Shown here: positions 25,901-34,424 of the stretch, piece after piece
Layout: each line of letters opens with the position of its first letter
Numbering within the stretch: position 1 is the stretch's first letter
Assembly: GCA_013399015.1 (NCBI GenBank)
Contig: VWZX01004906.1
Location: 311,460 to 375,459, forward strand
Length of the DNA stretch: 64,000 nt
Direction of reading: 5' to 3'
Source of the DNA: Galbula dea
Lineage: Eukaryota > Chordata > Aves > Piciformes > Galbulidae
Translations under genes and position numbers: made by a program
Notes under the pieces: model-generated
Seen by the model: only the letters and a program-made list of their open reading frames with translations
Database searches by the model: none
Told to the model about the DNA's origin: nothing

Positions 25901-28900
25901 CTCCAGGGAGGTTTCACTGGGTGAAGCCCATCTATCACTTAAAACCTTTTGAGCCTGAGCACTGGGATGTCCCTCTTGTGACACTCAGACTATCAAAGCA
26001 GTCTAGGGACATGGCTTTCGGGGAACAGCAGTAGGGAAGTGTGGAGTTTAGAGGTGCCTCTACAGCCCTGTGAACAGGAGCCCTATTTCTGCACACCCTG
26101 TGTGTGGAGGTGGAAACTGCTAGGCCTCTGGCATTCTTTGGAGTCTGCCAAGGAAGTAGACTTCAATTTTGTGTGTAGAAGTGGCCTACCTAACGCTGCT
26201 TCTTCCACTCTAGTCCCCTGATACTTACACTGTTGTAACAATTGCTTGGGGAAGCACTTAAACTCGGAGGCCAGCATTAACTTTTCATATTTTTCCCAAG
26301 CCTTCAAATGAAGCTGAAGTGGTACCAAATAGAATGGCTAAGTGCCACAGCCCTCCAGTTCCCATGGACCTCATTTTGGAAGCAGAGACTTCAGTAGCAG
26401 CAGATCTTCTGGAGTAGAAGGGGAACCTATTCCTGTGCAATTGTCCTGATGTTGCTAGTTGGGCACCAGCTGGGCACAGTGTGTATCGGGGGTGTCACTC
26501 CCCCCCTCCCTGAGCCTTACCCTACCAAAATAGATAGTGTCTCTACAAAAATAGATAGTGCTGGAGGATCTTGCCAGATCTCCTCAGGATAAAGCTCAGC
26601 CATCACAGCAGGCAGCTTGCTGAAATGTCTGCTGGTGTGCAGCTGCAGTCGGAAACATTCTGAGCTTCCCGATGGTCGAATAGTGCTGATAACGTCACGG
26701 TGTCGAGTTTCATCATAAATCATCTGGGCAGCCTCCTCCAGATAGTGTGTGACATGCTGATCACCCCATCTCAGAGGGGAGATGGCAGATATAGGATAGG
26801 GGGAGCACTGGGTCTTAAAAAAGAGCAAGGAAATTATACAAGGTCTTGGCAACAGCTGGTGGAAACGGGAAAGTTTTTTGTTCCTTCAGGAAGGCTCTGT
26901 GTCCAAGGAGGTTGAGTTAGCTACTGAATGTTTTAGAAAGGCAGATTTGCCTCTTTGGCCGCAATCAAGGCATTAAAAGGCAGAAGAGTTGGAGCTGATG
27001 AGAAGAAAAAAACATGGCTTTGGGACAGCACTGAAGCCAGGAAGACCTGGCTGAGTGTGGGTCAGCGATAGCAGGTTCATACTTAGGCCTCAGGCAGAAG
27101 CTGGACAGTGCCATAGGCACAGGTGGACCCCAGGCACCCCTGGGCAGACTCGGGCAGTAAAACGGTGCTCATTTTCTGGTTTTGTTTTTGGTTGTTTGTT
27201 TGTGTTTTTTGACTAGGTTGCAGCAACAGTGGGACAGCCTGCTAGTGACCTAAAACCTCCTGTGTCTGCTCCAACCCTAGAGACTGGCCAGCAAGGCAGT
27301 AAGTTAGAGGAGCTGAGGAAAGAGATCCCTGTCTGCCAGGAGACCATAGGGGCTGGGAAAAGGACAAATCCTCGGCTGAGGCCTCGGGAGCCACCAAAGC
27401 CACCAGTGGCTTCCCCAGACTATGTGCAGTCCAGCGAGAGGCACCCTCCCTCTGGGAAGCAGATGGAAGGACATTCCCGTGCTTTGGAGGGCAGAGAGAC
27501 CCAGCAAGGGCTGTTAAGTCAAGAGGGCAAAAGCCAAGATGAGGAAGAGACCTTGACAAAGAAAATGAGTCCTCCAGAGCCTGGAGAGAACGCTCCTCTT
27601 GAGCAAACCACACCTCAGACAGCAGTTAAGGATGGGACGAGAAAAGAGGCGGGAGTAGAGCTGTCCGGGACCCATCCTGGTGCAGTCGCAGAAGGGAGCA
27701 GGGCAGCAGAGCCACCTCCTGAGGCTGTGCACAGCGAGGCAGGAGGGACACCTCTGGGACAGCAGGAGACTGAAATGCCAGCTCCTGCTTCACTTCAACT
27801 TGCCAATGAAGAGCTGCTTCCCGCTCCTACAGCGCGGACCTCAGTGGCTCAGGAGGCGCCGCTTGCAGCTCGCCCTGTCCCGGAGGAGGCGCCGCTTGCA
27901 GCTCGCCCTGTCCCGGGGATGGAAGCCACAACAGGAGAGGACCCATCTGGAACCCAGCTGCTGCCAATTGTGAGCAGAGAGATGGAAATCAAAAAGGCAG
28001 ACGGATCTGCCGCACAGGAGAAGTTTTCAGCCAGCATGTTATGGGAGGAGAGTGCCAAACCAGTGCCTGTGGGACCTCCGGGGCAAGAAGGAGGAGAGCA
28101 AACAGCCACAGCTCCACACCAGGAACTGGCAGCACCTTCAGGCACTTTAGAAGGAGGTGCTGAGGTTCAGCCACAAGTACCACTGGTCCTGCCTAGCCCC
28201 AAGAGTCCTCAGGAGATGTCTTTGGAGGAGAAGATGCAGCACAAAAACCTTGTTTCCTCCTTGAAGAACTATCTGCTGCTGCTTCTAAAAATGTCAGATA
28301 GCAGTAAGGATGCCACAAAAGAAGACGCTGACCCCAGGCACAAGGAGCAGCCCGAAGCAGAGGAAGTCATGTTCCCAGAGATAGGCATTGCAGGCCTGAG
28401 CCCTCGCACCTCAAGGAGAGTTTTGGAAAAGGTAGAAAACAATCAGCTCTTCCAGACAGCAGAGAACTTGCCTCTGACCCCTAGGACATCCAGAAGGATC
28501 ACAGGCATGATTAACGAGGAACTTGTTACCAGCAAGGAGATGCTGTCTTCCAGGCCTGTGCCACCCAAGAGACGTGCCCGGCTTGTTCCCAAGTCAGAAG
28601 GGCCACCCCAGCTCTCTGTGCCCTCCATTGTTGTGGGCAGCATGCCAGCAGCAGGAGCAGGGCAGCCTCCTGGTAGCTTTTCTGATTTTCCTTCAGCAAG
28701 CCCTGAAAGAGAGAACCCTGGTGACCCTCTGGCAGCTATACCTTGTGCCACACCAGAGGAGCTTGCTTCTGGGGCCCGGCGCAAAATCTACCTGCCAAAA
28801 CCCACCAAGCAGGTGGAGGAGGAGGAAGAGGCCATCCCAGAGAGCCCAGGGCATGGGAGAAGTCCTGCCACTTCACCACGACAATCCAGGAAGAACACAG

Positions 28901-31900
28901 CCCTGTTGGAGTCACCTGCCTCTGCTCCATCCCCTCCCACAGAGCAGCGTGTACCGACCCTCATGAGGAAGATGGCCAGGCTGGAGGTTCCTAAGCTGTA
29001 TGAGGAGCCCATGGGTGACAGCAGTGGTGACCATGAAGTAGCTGAAGATGCTAAGCCAGAAGCAGAACCAGCAGAGTCCAAGAAAGCAAGTAACCCCTTT
29101 AAAGGTAAGGACAGAGGTAATCCTCTCGAAGCATGTTTCCTTGTTGGGTACAAAGGGAGTCTGGCCAACTGAGCCAGTGAGAGTCAGCTGGAGCCACCTG
29201 AGTTTTGTGCATTTGCAGGGATTTCAGCATCACCCTTTGGCCATGGCCACAAGACTTCTTTCCTGGCACAAGGAGGGTGGAGGAATGCAGAGACAGCAGT
29301 ACTGAGACTGGCTGTCCCCACAGCCCTGACTTTTCTGGTCAAAGGAATCATATAATCCTCTTGTTCTTGGTCTCTGCATCCTGGTCCTCACCATGGCCCC
29401 TGCTGGTCAGGGATCCAGAGGGCATCAGCAGGGTGCATGCTCCCTTTCCATCTCTTGTGGTCAGTGTTAATTTGATCCCTTGTGGTATTGTGTTGGAAAA
29501 GGCATAATCCTACTGTTGAAGTGCTTGTGGGAGCCAAGTGATACCCTCCCAGTGATAAGCACCCTTGCAAAAGTAAGGGTACCACTGATAAATCCCTTGC
29601 TCGGTAGAGAAATGTTTCCTCCAGCATTGCATAGTGTTCTTCTGTGTTGCTCTGCCTGAGCCCTTCCAGGTATTGCAGAGCTGCTGCTCTGTTGAACAGG
29701 TCTGTAGCCCTTGTGTCCCACTGTACTGATCCAAGCAGAGCTCTGAGGCCTTACGTGGCAAGGTGGCATTCATAGAACCACAAACATTTTGGCTGGAAGA
29801 GACCTTTAAGGTCATCAAGTCCAACCATTAACCCAGCACTGCCAGGTCACGACTAAGCCATGGCCCTCAGCATGTCCCACATCTACACAGCTTTTCGATC
29901 TCTCTAGGGATGGTGACTCCACTACTGTCCCAGGCAGCCTGTGAAAGGGCTTGACAACCCTTTCAGGGAAGAAATTGTTCCTCATGTCCACCCTAAAACT
30001 CCCCTGCTGCAGCTTGAGGCTGTTTCCTCTAGGTCCGTCACTTGCTCCTTAGGAGAAGAGATCAATCCCCACCTGGCTCCAACCTCCTTTCAGGGAGCTG
30101 CAGAGAGTGAGAAGGTTTCCCCTGAGCCTCCTGTTCTCCAGGCTAACCAAGCCCAGTTCCCTCAGCTGCTCCTCATAACACTTGTGCTCTAGACCCTTCC
30201 CTGCCTTCCTTGCCCTTCTCTGGACACACTCCAGCACCTCAATGTCCTTCTTGGAGTGAGGAGCCAAAAACTGACCCTAGGATTTGAGGTGCAACCTTAA
30301 TGGTGCCAAGCAGAGGAAGGTGATCCCTGCCCTCGTCCTTCTTGTTACACCAGGCCATGCTGACATAGATGTGATACCCAACACTGAAGTGCAAGCTAGC
30401 AGTGCTGGGGTTGGCTGACCTGTCCCCAGAGCTGCAGCCAGCACTGTGTGTCTCACCATGGATCTCTTTGCACCCTGTCCTTAGCTCCACAGGTGATTCG
30501 TAAGATCAGGGCAGAACAATTTTCCGATGCCTCAGGAAACCTGAAACTTTGGTGCCAGTTCTTCAATATTTTGAGTGATTCTAAGCTGATGTGGTACAAG
30601 GATGAGATCCCTGTAGCAGAAGCCCAAAGGAGGTAACCTGCCAGCTGTGCTTCATTGTAGTCCTTGTCATAGCCCTGAGTTTGTGTGCTAAATTCAGCTC
30701 CTTGCCTTTTTACTGGGGTGAAGGTGTCCCTTCTGTTAAGGCTGCATGGGAGGCTCACTGCATGGCACAGGATGTTGTGAACTTCACCTTCTCCATGCCT
30801 GGGGAGGGAGGGACCTTCCAGATGGGGAAATGCTGCCAAATTTGTCCTGCTGATGCTTTGAGGAGCAGAGCCCTGGGAGGGCAGGGGCTGAACCTAAACC
30901 TCAAGGAGGGCAGGGAAAGTGCTGTGCCCATCACAGAGTTTGAGAGTTGGATGTGAATTGCAGAACTGGGACCCCAAATAGTGACAGATGTGAGGATGGC
31001 AGCTGTGCTGGACCAGTCTGCACACTGCACCCGAGCAGGCACTTCCATGAAGCCACCACTGGCAAACACCAGTAGGGAAAAGCAGCTGTGGCTGTGCCCT
31101 GTCTGTCCCTTGGCACTGCCCTTGCATAGGGAGCACATGTTTGGACATCTGGGTGGCCTCTTGTATCCTGGGTGCTCCTTTGGGTGCATTAGGAAAGAAG
31201 CTTGTTCTCAAGCCCAAGGGAGCTTGTGTGGGAACATCATCCACATTGGACAGGATTTGCCTGATGCCCTTGCGCTCCCTTTATAACGAGCAGGCAGAAA
31301 GAGCTGCTTCTAGGGCAGAAATCATCTCTTACAGCAGATACTTGAGCTGGGGCAGAGGGACCAGGAGTGGCCACTGCCTTCTAGCTGGTATCTGGTCTCA
31401 GGATGAGGGTCTCTCCTCTATCTTCTGTGGCCCATCATCCCCTGGCTGATTTATATTGGTCACATGGGGCAGAAACGGGCCTTTGGTTCTTGTGGGGGCC
31501 TGTCTGCCTGGTGGGTCACTACCTTGGCTAGAGGAACTGCCAGCCCAAAGCTTGGTGCTGCAGGCTGGAGAAGACCAGCAGCCTGCTGATACACAGCTTG
31601 TGCTTTGTCGGTCCCTCAAAGAGGGACAGGCAGGGTATGGTGTCTGCCCTCACTTGTGAACAGCTGAACATGAAGCTGCACACTTCTGTGGCTGTTTGGC
31701 TTCCAGCCATCCCCTCCAGATTCAGGTCTGTTAGCCCAAGCACAGCCCTGACCCAGCCATGCTCAGAGACAAGTACCTTTATCAGTCTGTAGCCCAATCC
31801 CAGCCAGAGTCTGCAGTACAGTACTCGTTCTCTGAGTACAAACTGCAGAGCAGGACTCCTGGTGCCATGAGGTGCCAGGAGAGCAGTTGGGATGCCCTAG

Positions 31901-34424
31901 GCTGGTGTCCTTTATAGCCTTTTTCCAGCCCTCCAAGGGCAGCACAGTGCCCACAGTGCCCATGTGCCTCAATGTCACACAGGGCTGAGACCATGCTTTG
32001 CTTTCTTCCAGTGCTGGTGATGAGGGCCAGGCAGCCTTGGCTGTTGTGCAGGCATCCCAGAAGGACTGCGGGGTCTACCGGTGTGTGATCAGCAACGAGT
32101 ATGGCACTGACTCCACCGATTTCCTGCTCAGCCCAGAAGGTGAGGAGTTCTCAGGAGCCTAGCAGCTCTCCCAGCTGCCTTGATGTGCTATGGTGACCTG
32201 TGGAGAGGGCTTGGTATGCGAAGTTGTGGAGGGGGAGCCTTGCATGCTCCATAACACCACTTCTGCGAGGTGCATCTGCCTCCGCGTGATAATTTTTGAG
32301 GGATTCACAGCATCCTCCTTGCCATCCCTTGATGTGGAAGCACATGGGGCAGAGTGGGATCCTGGGCAGGACCTTGACATCTCTTTGCTTTCTGTCTCCT
32401 CTAGTGCTGTCAGGATTTATCTTGCGGGAAGAGATGGAAGGTAAGGACCACATCCCGATGAGCTGCAACTGCGGCCCCTTGCTGCGCGGGCAGCAGGCAG
32501 CCCTGTGGTGGGGGGGACATGCCCATGTGGTCCTCCCTCACCAGCTCTTCCCTCCAGCAGTTGGAGAGGAGATCGAGATGACGCCCATGGTGTTTGCCAA
32601 GGGTTTGGCTGACGCAGGCTACTGGGGGGATAAGCTCTTTGGGCGAGTGGTGACTGAGGACATGGAAGTGGATGCCGGTTTCCTGCGCAAAGCCTGCCGT
32701 GCCAGAGCCATCTATGGCCTGGAGCCCGTCTTTGAGTCTGGCTGCACCTGCATCATCAAAGTGCACAATTTCATTGTCTTTGGGACCAAGAATGAGAACA
32801 GCCTCATTGAGAAGAACTATGATATCACCATCCAGGTGGGCATCTTTGTGGGGAACCCTCCAGCTGTCTCCCTCACACCATCCCCATCAGTCTGTGCCTC
32901 AGTCCCCAGCTCTGTGCCCTGCTTTATTTCCTTCCACTTGTTGAATGCTCTGGAGGGGTTGAGCCATGCTCCAGCAGGCTGTCGATGTCTTTGTTATTCT
33001 TGGCTTCAGCTCTTCTCTCTGAGCAACACAGAGCTGCTTGGAGCTTTCCCGTCACTTGTCCTTTGACCACCAGGACAGGGAGACAACTGGCAGTGGTCCC
33101 AGGGGATGCCTGGCCAGGCAGGGGTCCCAGGGAGGCCTTGGTGCAAGATGAGACAGGTCCCTGACTCCTCTGTTTGCATCGCCAGGAATGTAAAATCCAG
33201 AACTCCAGCCGTGAGTACTGCAAGATCTTTGCCGCTGAGGCACGAGCCGTCCCTGATTTTGGAGCGGTGCCTGAGTAAGTAAGGTGCTGAGGCTCCACTG
33301 GCTTGACATCCTGGGGCATTGTGGGAGGGTTCCCTGTGGGTGCTGGTGACATCCCAAAGGGCAGCATGCTCTTCTCCCACCCTGAAGCAGAAGTTATATC
33401 GGCAAGGAAGGCAAAAGCCAGGGTTACAGCCACAGTGTGCTGCAGGGAGTGGAGCTCAGGGTGGTGCTGACCCTTCCTGTGCACTCCCACTCAGGATAAT
33501 TCCTCTATACCTGATTTACCGACCGGCCAACAACATCCCTTATGCTACGATGGAAGAGGACCTGGGTGGGCCCTGTGAGCAGTACTGCGTCACCGAGAGG
33601 GATGGCAGCCTGGTGGCACGAGGCACCTCAGAGATCGTGCTCAAATGCTGCACCTTCCAGCATTGGGTCTACCAGTGGACAAATGGAAACATCCTCGTGA
33701 CTGACATGGAAGGTAAAGGGGTCTCCTGTCTGATTCCTGTGGCCCCTCGCCACCTTCTGGCCTGTCAAAGGAGGAGGAAAAGCCTCTTTCCCCATGAGTC
33801 ACGGAGCCCAGCTCCCACGGTAATGACCTGCCCTTGGTGCTGGTGCCTGCTGTTCTCTGAACAGAGCCTGGTTGTCCTCTCTCTTTTATTGCAGGAGTGG
33901 GCTGGAAGATGACCAATGTGCGGATCGCTACCAACCTGAAAGGGTGAGTGACAGTGAGCTGCTGGTGCAGGGTGGCCCTGGCTGCCCAGTGCTCCACTGC
34001 TTACATGGTGAAGGGCCGTGGTGGTGGCCATGGCTAGGCTCCCTCCTTTGGTGGGACATCTCCTGGTGCAAAGCAGGGGCTGAGGATGGGGTGTGTTGAC
34101 AGGTACCAAGGGCTGAAAGAAAGCTGCTTCCCCTCCCTGCTGGAGCACTTTGCGGCTGCTCACCAGTGTAACCATTACTGCAGCATCCTGGGCCTGAAGG
34201 CGCTGGAGCCAGCCAAGCCCAAGGGCTCCAAGAGCCCCTCCGTGGGAAGGAAGTCTGCCCAGTCCAGCCCCCAGCTCCAGAAGAAGGGACTGGCAAGTCC
34301 CCAGGGTGTGCGCAAGGCTACCGTGAGCCCCAGGAGTTCCCGGAGAGCTGCGGAAACAGGGGAGGCCCCAGCAGCCTCCAAACCTTGGTCAGGAGAGAGT
34401 GGCAGATCTGGCCACCCACAGTAG
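1552..34424 (+). CDS. ALPK3: ALPK3, alpha-kinase 3 (complete, 13 coding exons, 1,518 aa)
   Basis: Striated-muscle protein linked to sarcomere M-band organisation and the cardiomyocyte nucleus; human loss causes cardiomyopathy, and the human protein has been reported to be a pseudokinase. Coding exons: 1552-1694, 14563-14684, 21389-21506, 22791-23811, 27217-29104, 30485-30632, 32012-32139, 32405-32440, 32561-32835, 33186-33274, 33495-33712, 33895-33943, 34103-34424. All junctions are GT-AG and phases agree throughout (4,557 nt including stop). Domains: Ig-like 1 about 66-155 (Cys85, Trp97), disordered middle about 156-1095, conserved SLKNYLLLLLK near 817 and a doubled PRTSRR motif near 860-905, Ig-like 2 about 1105-1190 (Cys1121, Trp1134, Cys1171), alpha-kinase fold about 1202-1450 with zinc ligands His1379, His1432, Cys1434, Cys1438, then a basic Ser/Pro-rich tail. 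It is shorter than the human protein (about 1,700 aa), mostly in the disordered middle. Kinase positions equivalent to TRPM7 Gln1767 and Asp1775 are Glu1395 and Asn1403. Confidence 0.97.
2900..2926 (+). other. ALPK3: Candidate 27-nt microexon in ALPK3 intron 1
   Basis: Flanked by a good acceptor (CCTTTCTGCAG) and a strong donor (CAG|gtaaga). The length is a multiple of three and the phase 2-2 context is preserved, so inclusion would add nine residues (R-SQVESVFS-R across the junctions) without a stop. The human protein has about 15 additional residues at this point. The peptide is not clearly homologous, so this may be chance. Confidence 0.25.
4415..4915 (+). mobile_element. CR1 LINE fragment, sense
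   Basis: Sense-orientation CR1 3' region: 'GGGGCCCTCAGCAG', 'GAGTCCAGAGGAGGCC', 'GAGGACAGGCTGAGAGAGTTGGG', 'CTGGAGAAGAGGAGGCT', ending near 'CCAAACCATTCTGTCAG'. It lies in ALPK3 intron 1. Confidence 0.92.
8070..8142 (+). mobile_element. Short old CR1 3'-end remnant
   Basis: Resembles the last about 70 bp of CR1 ('GACTCCATGATCCTCCTGG', 'CTTCTAACTCAGGACATTC', 'TATGGTTCCCTGATTC'). It is diverged and very short. Confidence 0.6.
14563..14684 (+). CDS. ALPK3: ALPK3 coding exon 2
   Basis: Codes residues 48-88 (STFCAIISQLTEETQPLFET, then SRSVSEDSD), nearly identical to the human protein, and begins the first Ig-like domain with Cys85. The acceptor is CTTCCAG|G, phase 2; the donor is ACAG|gtaaca, phase 1. 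Confidence 0.96.
14685..21388 (+). other. ALPK3: ALPK3 intron 2 (6.7 kb)
   Basis: No exon or RNA gene recognised. Contains G-rich runs (17226-17259, 17593-17608), short CTCTG tandem repeats around 20428-20446 and 20725-20755, and a CR1 copy at about 20812-21278 that ends about 110 bp before exon 3. Confidence 0.75.
20812..21278 (+). mobile_element. CR1 LINE fragment, sense, next to ALPK3 exon 3
   Basis: Contains 'GGCCAGAGGAGGCCACAGAAATG', 'GCTGAGAGAGTTGGGCTTG', 'TTCAGCCTGGAGGAGAG' (each a typical CR1 block) and a 3' end 'CCCAAACCATTCTGTGCTTC'. The insertion lies about 110 bp upstream of the exon 3 acceptor. Confidence 0.92.
21389..21506 (+). CDS. ALPK3: ALPK3 coding exon 3
   Basis: Codes residues 89-127 of the first Ig-like domain, including PEVTWYKDDEEMDRYCGLPK with the core Trp97. 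The acceptor is CTTCCCAG|GG, phase 1; the donor is TACAA|gtgagt, phase 2. Strongly conserved with human. Confidence 0.97.
21507..22790 (+). other. ALPK3: ALPK3 intron 3 (1.3 kb)
   Basis: No repeat or RNA gene recognised. The overlapping open frames on both strands show no recognisable motif. Confidence 0.7.
22791..23811 (+). CDS. ALPK3: ALPK3 coding exon 4 (large)
   Basis: A 1,021-nt exon coding residues 128-468. It finishes the Ig domain (CREEDAGIYQASARN, GIVSCSGVLEVGTMTE), then a Lys/Glu-rich helical stretch (WFDKIKRKAEEKLREIEQ) and disordered sequence with a KKKKK cluster near residue 315, a possible nuclear localisation signal. The second Ig Cys position is Ala139 (YQA), as in the human protein. 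The donor is CCAGAG|gtaact, phase 0; reading through would end after eight intronic codons. Confidence 0.95.
23812..27216 (+). other. ALPK3: ALPK3 intron 4 (3.4 kb)
   Basis: No exon or CR1 recognised. Holds a perfect MEF2 consensus at 24167-24176 with CAGCTG E-boxes nearby, and a long T/G-rich tract (about 27174-27213) just before the exon 5 acceptor. Confidence 0.7.
24167..24176 (+). promoter_or_regulatory. ALPK3: Candidate MEF2 site in ALPK3 intron 4
   Basis: CTATTTATAG is an exact match to the MEF2 consensus YTAWWWWTAR. A CAGCTG E-box lies about 110 bp upstream, near 24058. MEF2 plus E-box pairs are common in striated-muscle enhancers and ALPK3 is muscle-expressed, but a 10-mer can occur by chance. 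Confidence 0.35.
27217..29104 (+). CDS. ALPK3: ALPK3 coding exon 5 (largest)
   Basis: A 1,888-nt exon coding residues 469-1097, mostly low-complexity Glu/Pro/Ala/Ser. Conserved islands are SLKNYLLLLLKMSD (about 817), the pair LSPRTSRRVLEKVENN and LTPRTSRRITGMI (about 860-905), and ATPEELASGARRKIYLPK. A perfect 33-bp in-frame tandem duplication lies at 27853-27918. The acceptor is GACTAG|GTT, phase 0; the donor is AAAG|gtaagg, phase 1. Confidence 0.96.
27853..27918 (+). repeat. ALPK3: In-frame 33-bp tandem duplication in ALPK3 exon 5
   Basis: Two adjacent 33-bp units (27853-27885 and 27886-27918) both encode EAPLAARPVP followed by E or G. They are identical except near the end of the second unit. 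It is GC-rich and keeps the frame. Confidence 0.95.
29105..30484 (+). other. ALPK3: ALPK3 intron 5 (1.4 kb)
   Basis: The right half is an antisense CR1 (about 29768-30375). The rest shows no recognisable feature. Confidence 0.8.
29768..30375 (-). mobile_element. CR1 LINE fragment, antisense, in ALPK3 intron 5
   Basis: The + strand starts 'ATAGAACCACAAACATTTTGG' (reverse complement of a CR1 3' end), then 'TTTAAGGTCATCAAGTCCAACC', 'GGGAAGAAATTGTTCCTC', 'CTGTTCTCCAGGCTAACC' and 'CTGGACACACTCCAGCACCTC'. At about 600 bp it is one of the two longest CR1 pieces in the window. Confidence 0.92.
30485..30632 (+). CDS. ALPK3: ALPK3 coding exon 6
   Basis: Codes residues 1098-1146: start of the second Ig-like domain (APQVIRKIRAEQF, LKLWCQFFNILSDSK, MWYKDE) with Cys1121 and Trp1134. 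The acceptor is CCTTAG|CT, phase 1; the donor is AGGAG|gtaacc, phase 2. Confidence 0.96.
30633..32011 (+). other. ALPK3: ALPK3 intron 6 (1.4 kb)
   Basis: No repeat, RNA gene or extra exon recognised. Confidence 0.7.
32012..32139 (+). CDS. ALPK3: ALPK3 coding exon 7
   Basis: Codes residues 1147-1189, the second half of Ig-like 2 (ALAVVQASQKDCGVYRCVIS, then NEYGTDSTDFLLSPE) with the canonical YxC at Cys1171. The acceptor is CTTCCAG|T, phase 2; the donor is AGAAG|gtgagg, phase 1. Confidence 0.96.
32405..32440 (+). CDS. ALPK3: ALPK3 coding exon 8 (36-nt microexon)
   Basis: Codes residues 1190-1201 (VLSGFILREEME), matching the human segment that links Ig-like 2 to the kinase domain. The acceptor is CTCTAG|TG, phase 1; the donor is GGAAG|gtaagg, phase 1. 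It could be skipped without a frameshift. Confidence 0.92.
32555..32560 (+). promoter_or_regulatory. ALPK3: NAGNAG tandem splice acceptor of ALPK3 exon 9
   Basis: CCTCCAGCAG|TT offers two AGs three bases apart, both in frame. The proximal AG would insert one alanine (EAVGEE instead of EVGEE) at the entrance of the kinase domain. Confidence 0.7.
32561..32835 (+). CDS. ALPK3: ALPK3 coding exon 9
   Basis: Codes residues 1202-1293, the N-terminal lobe of the alpha-kinase fold (GEEIEMTPMVFAKGLAD, GYWGDKLFGRVV, IYGLEPVFESGCTCIIKV). The acceptor is a tandem CAGCAG; the distal AG gives the residue count seen in human. The donor is CCAG|gtgggc, phase 0. Confidence 0.95.
33186..33274 (+). CDS. ALPK3: ALPK3 coding exon 10
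   Basis: Codes residues 1294-1322 (ECKIQNSSREYCKIFAAEAR), close to human. The acceptor is CGCCAG|GAA, phase 0; the donor is CTGA|gtaagt, phase 2. The alternative GT four bases on would introduce a stop. Confidence 0.95.
33495..33712 (+). CDS. ALPK3: ALPK3 coding exon 11
   Basis: Codes residues 1323-1395: IIPLYLIYRPANNIPYATME and FQHWVYQWTNGNILVTDME. His1379 is the first zinc ligand by spacing, and Asp1393 aligns with TRPM7 Asp1765. The acceptor is CACTCAG|G, phase 2; the donor is GGAAG|gtaaag, phase 1. Confidence 0.97.
33895..33943 (+). CDS. ALPK3: ALPK3 coding exon 12 (49 nt)
   Basis: Codes residues 1396-1411 (GVGWKMTNVRIATNLK). Asn1403 (AAT, 33915-33917) occupies the position of the LTDP-type catalytic Asp of active alpha-kinases. 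The acceptor is ATTGCAG|GA, phase 1; the donor is AAAGG|gtgagt, phase 2. Confidence 0.95.
34103..34424 (+). CDS. ALPK3: ALPK3 terminal coding exon 13
   Basis: Codes residues 1412-1518 and the stop TAG (34422-34424). It has the zinc motif HQCNHYC (His1432, Cys1434, Cys1438) followed by a basic Ser/Pro/Lys-rich tail (KGSKSPSVGRK, KKGLASPQGVRK) that parallels the human C-terminus. The acceptor is GTTGACAG|G, phase 2. Confidence 0.96.

Noticed and set aside
27242..29168. Several antisense and alternative-frame ORFs across ALPK3 exon 5
   Set aside because: They mirror the long coding exon and have no family resemblance.
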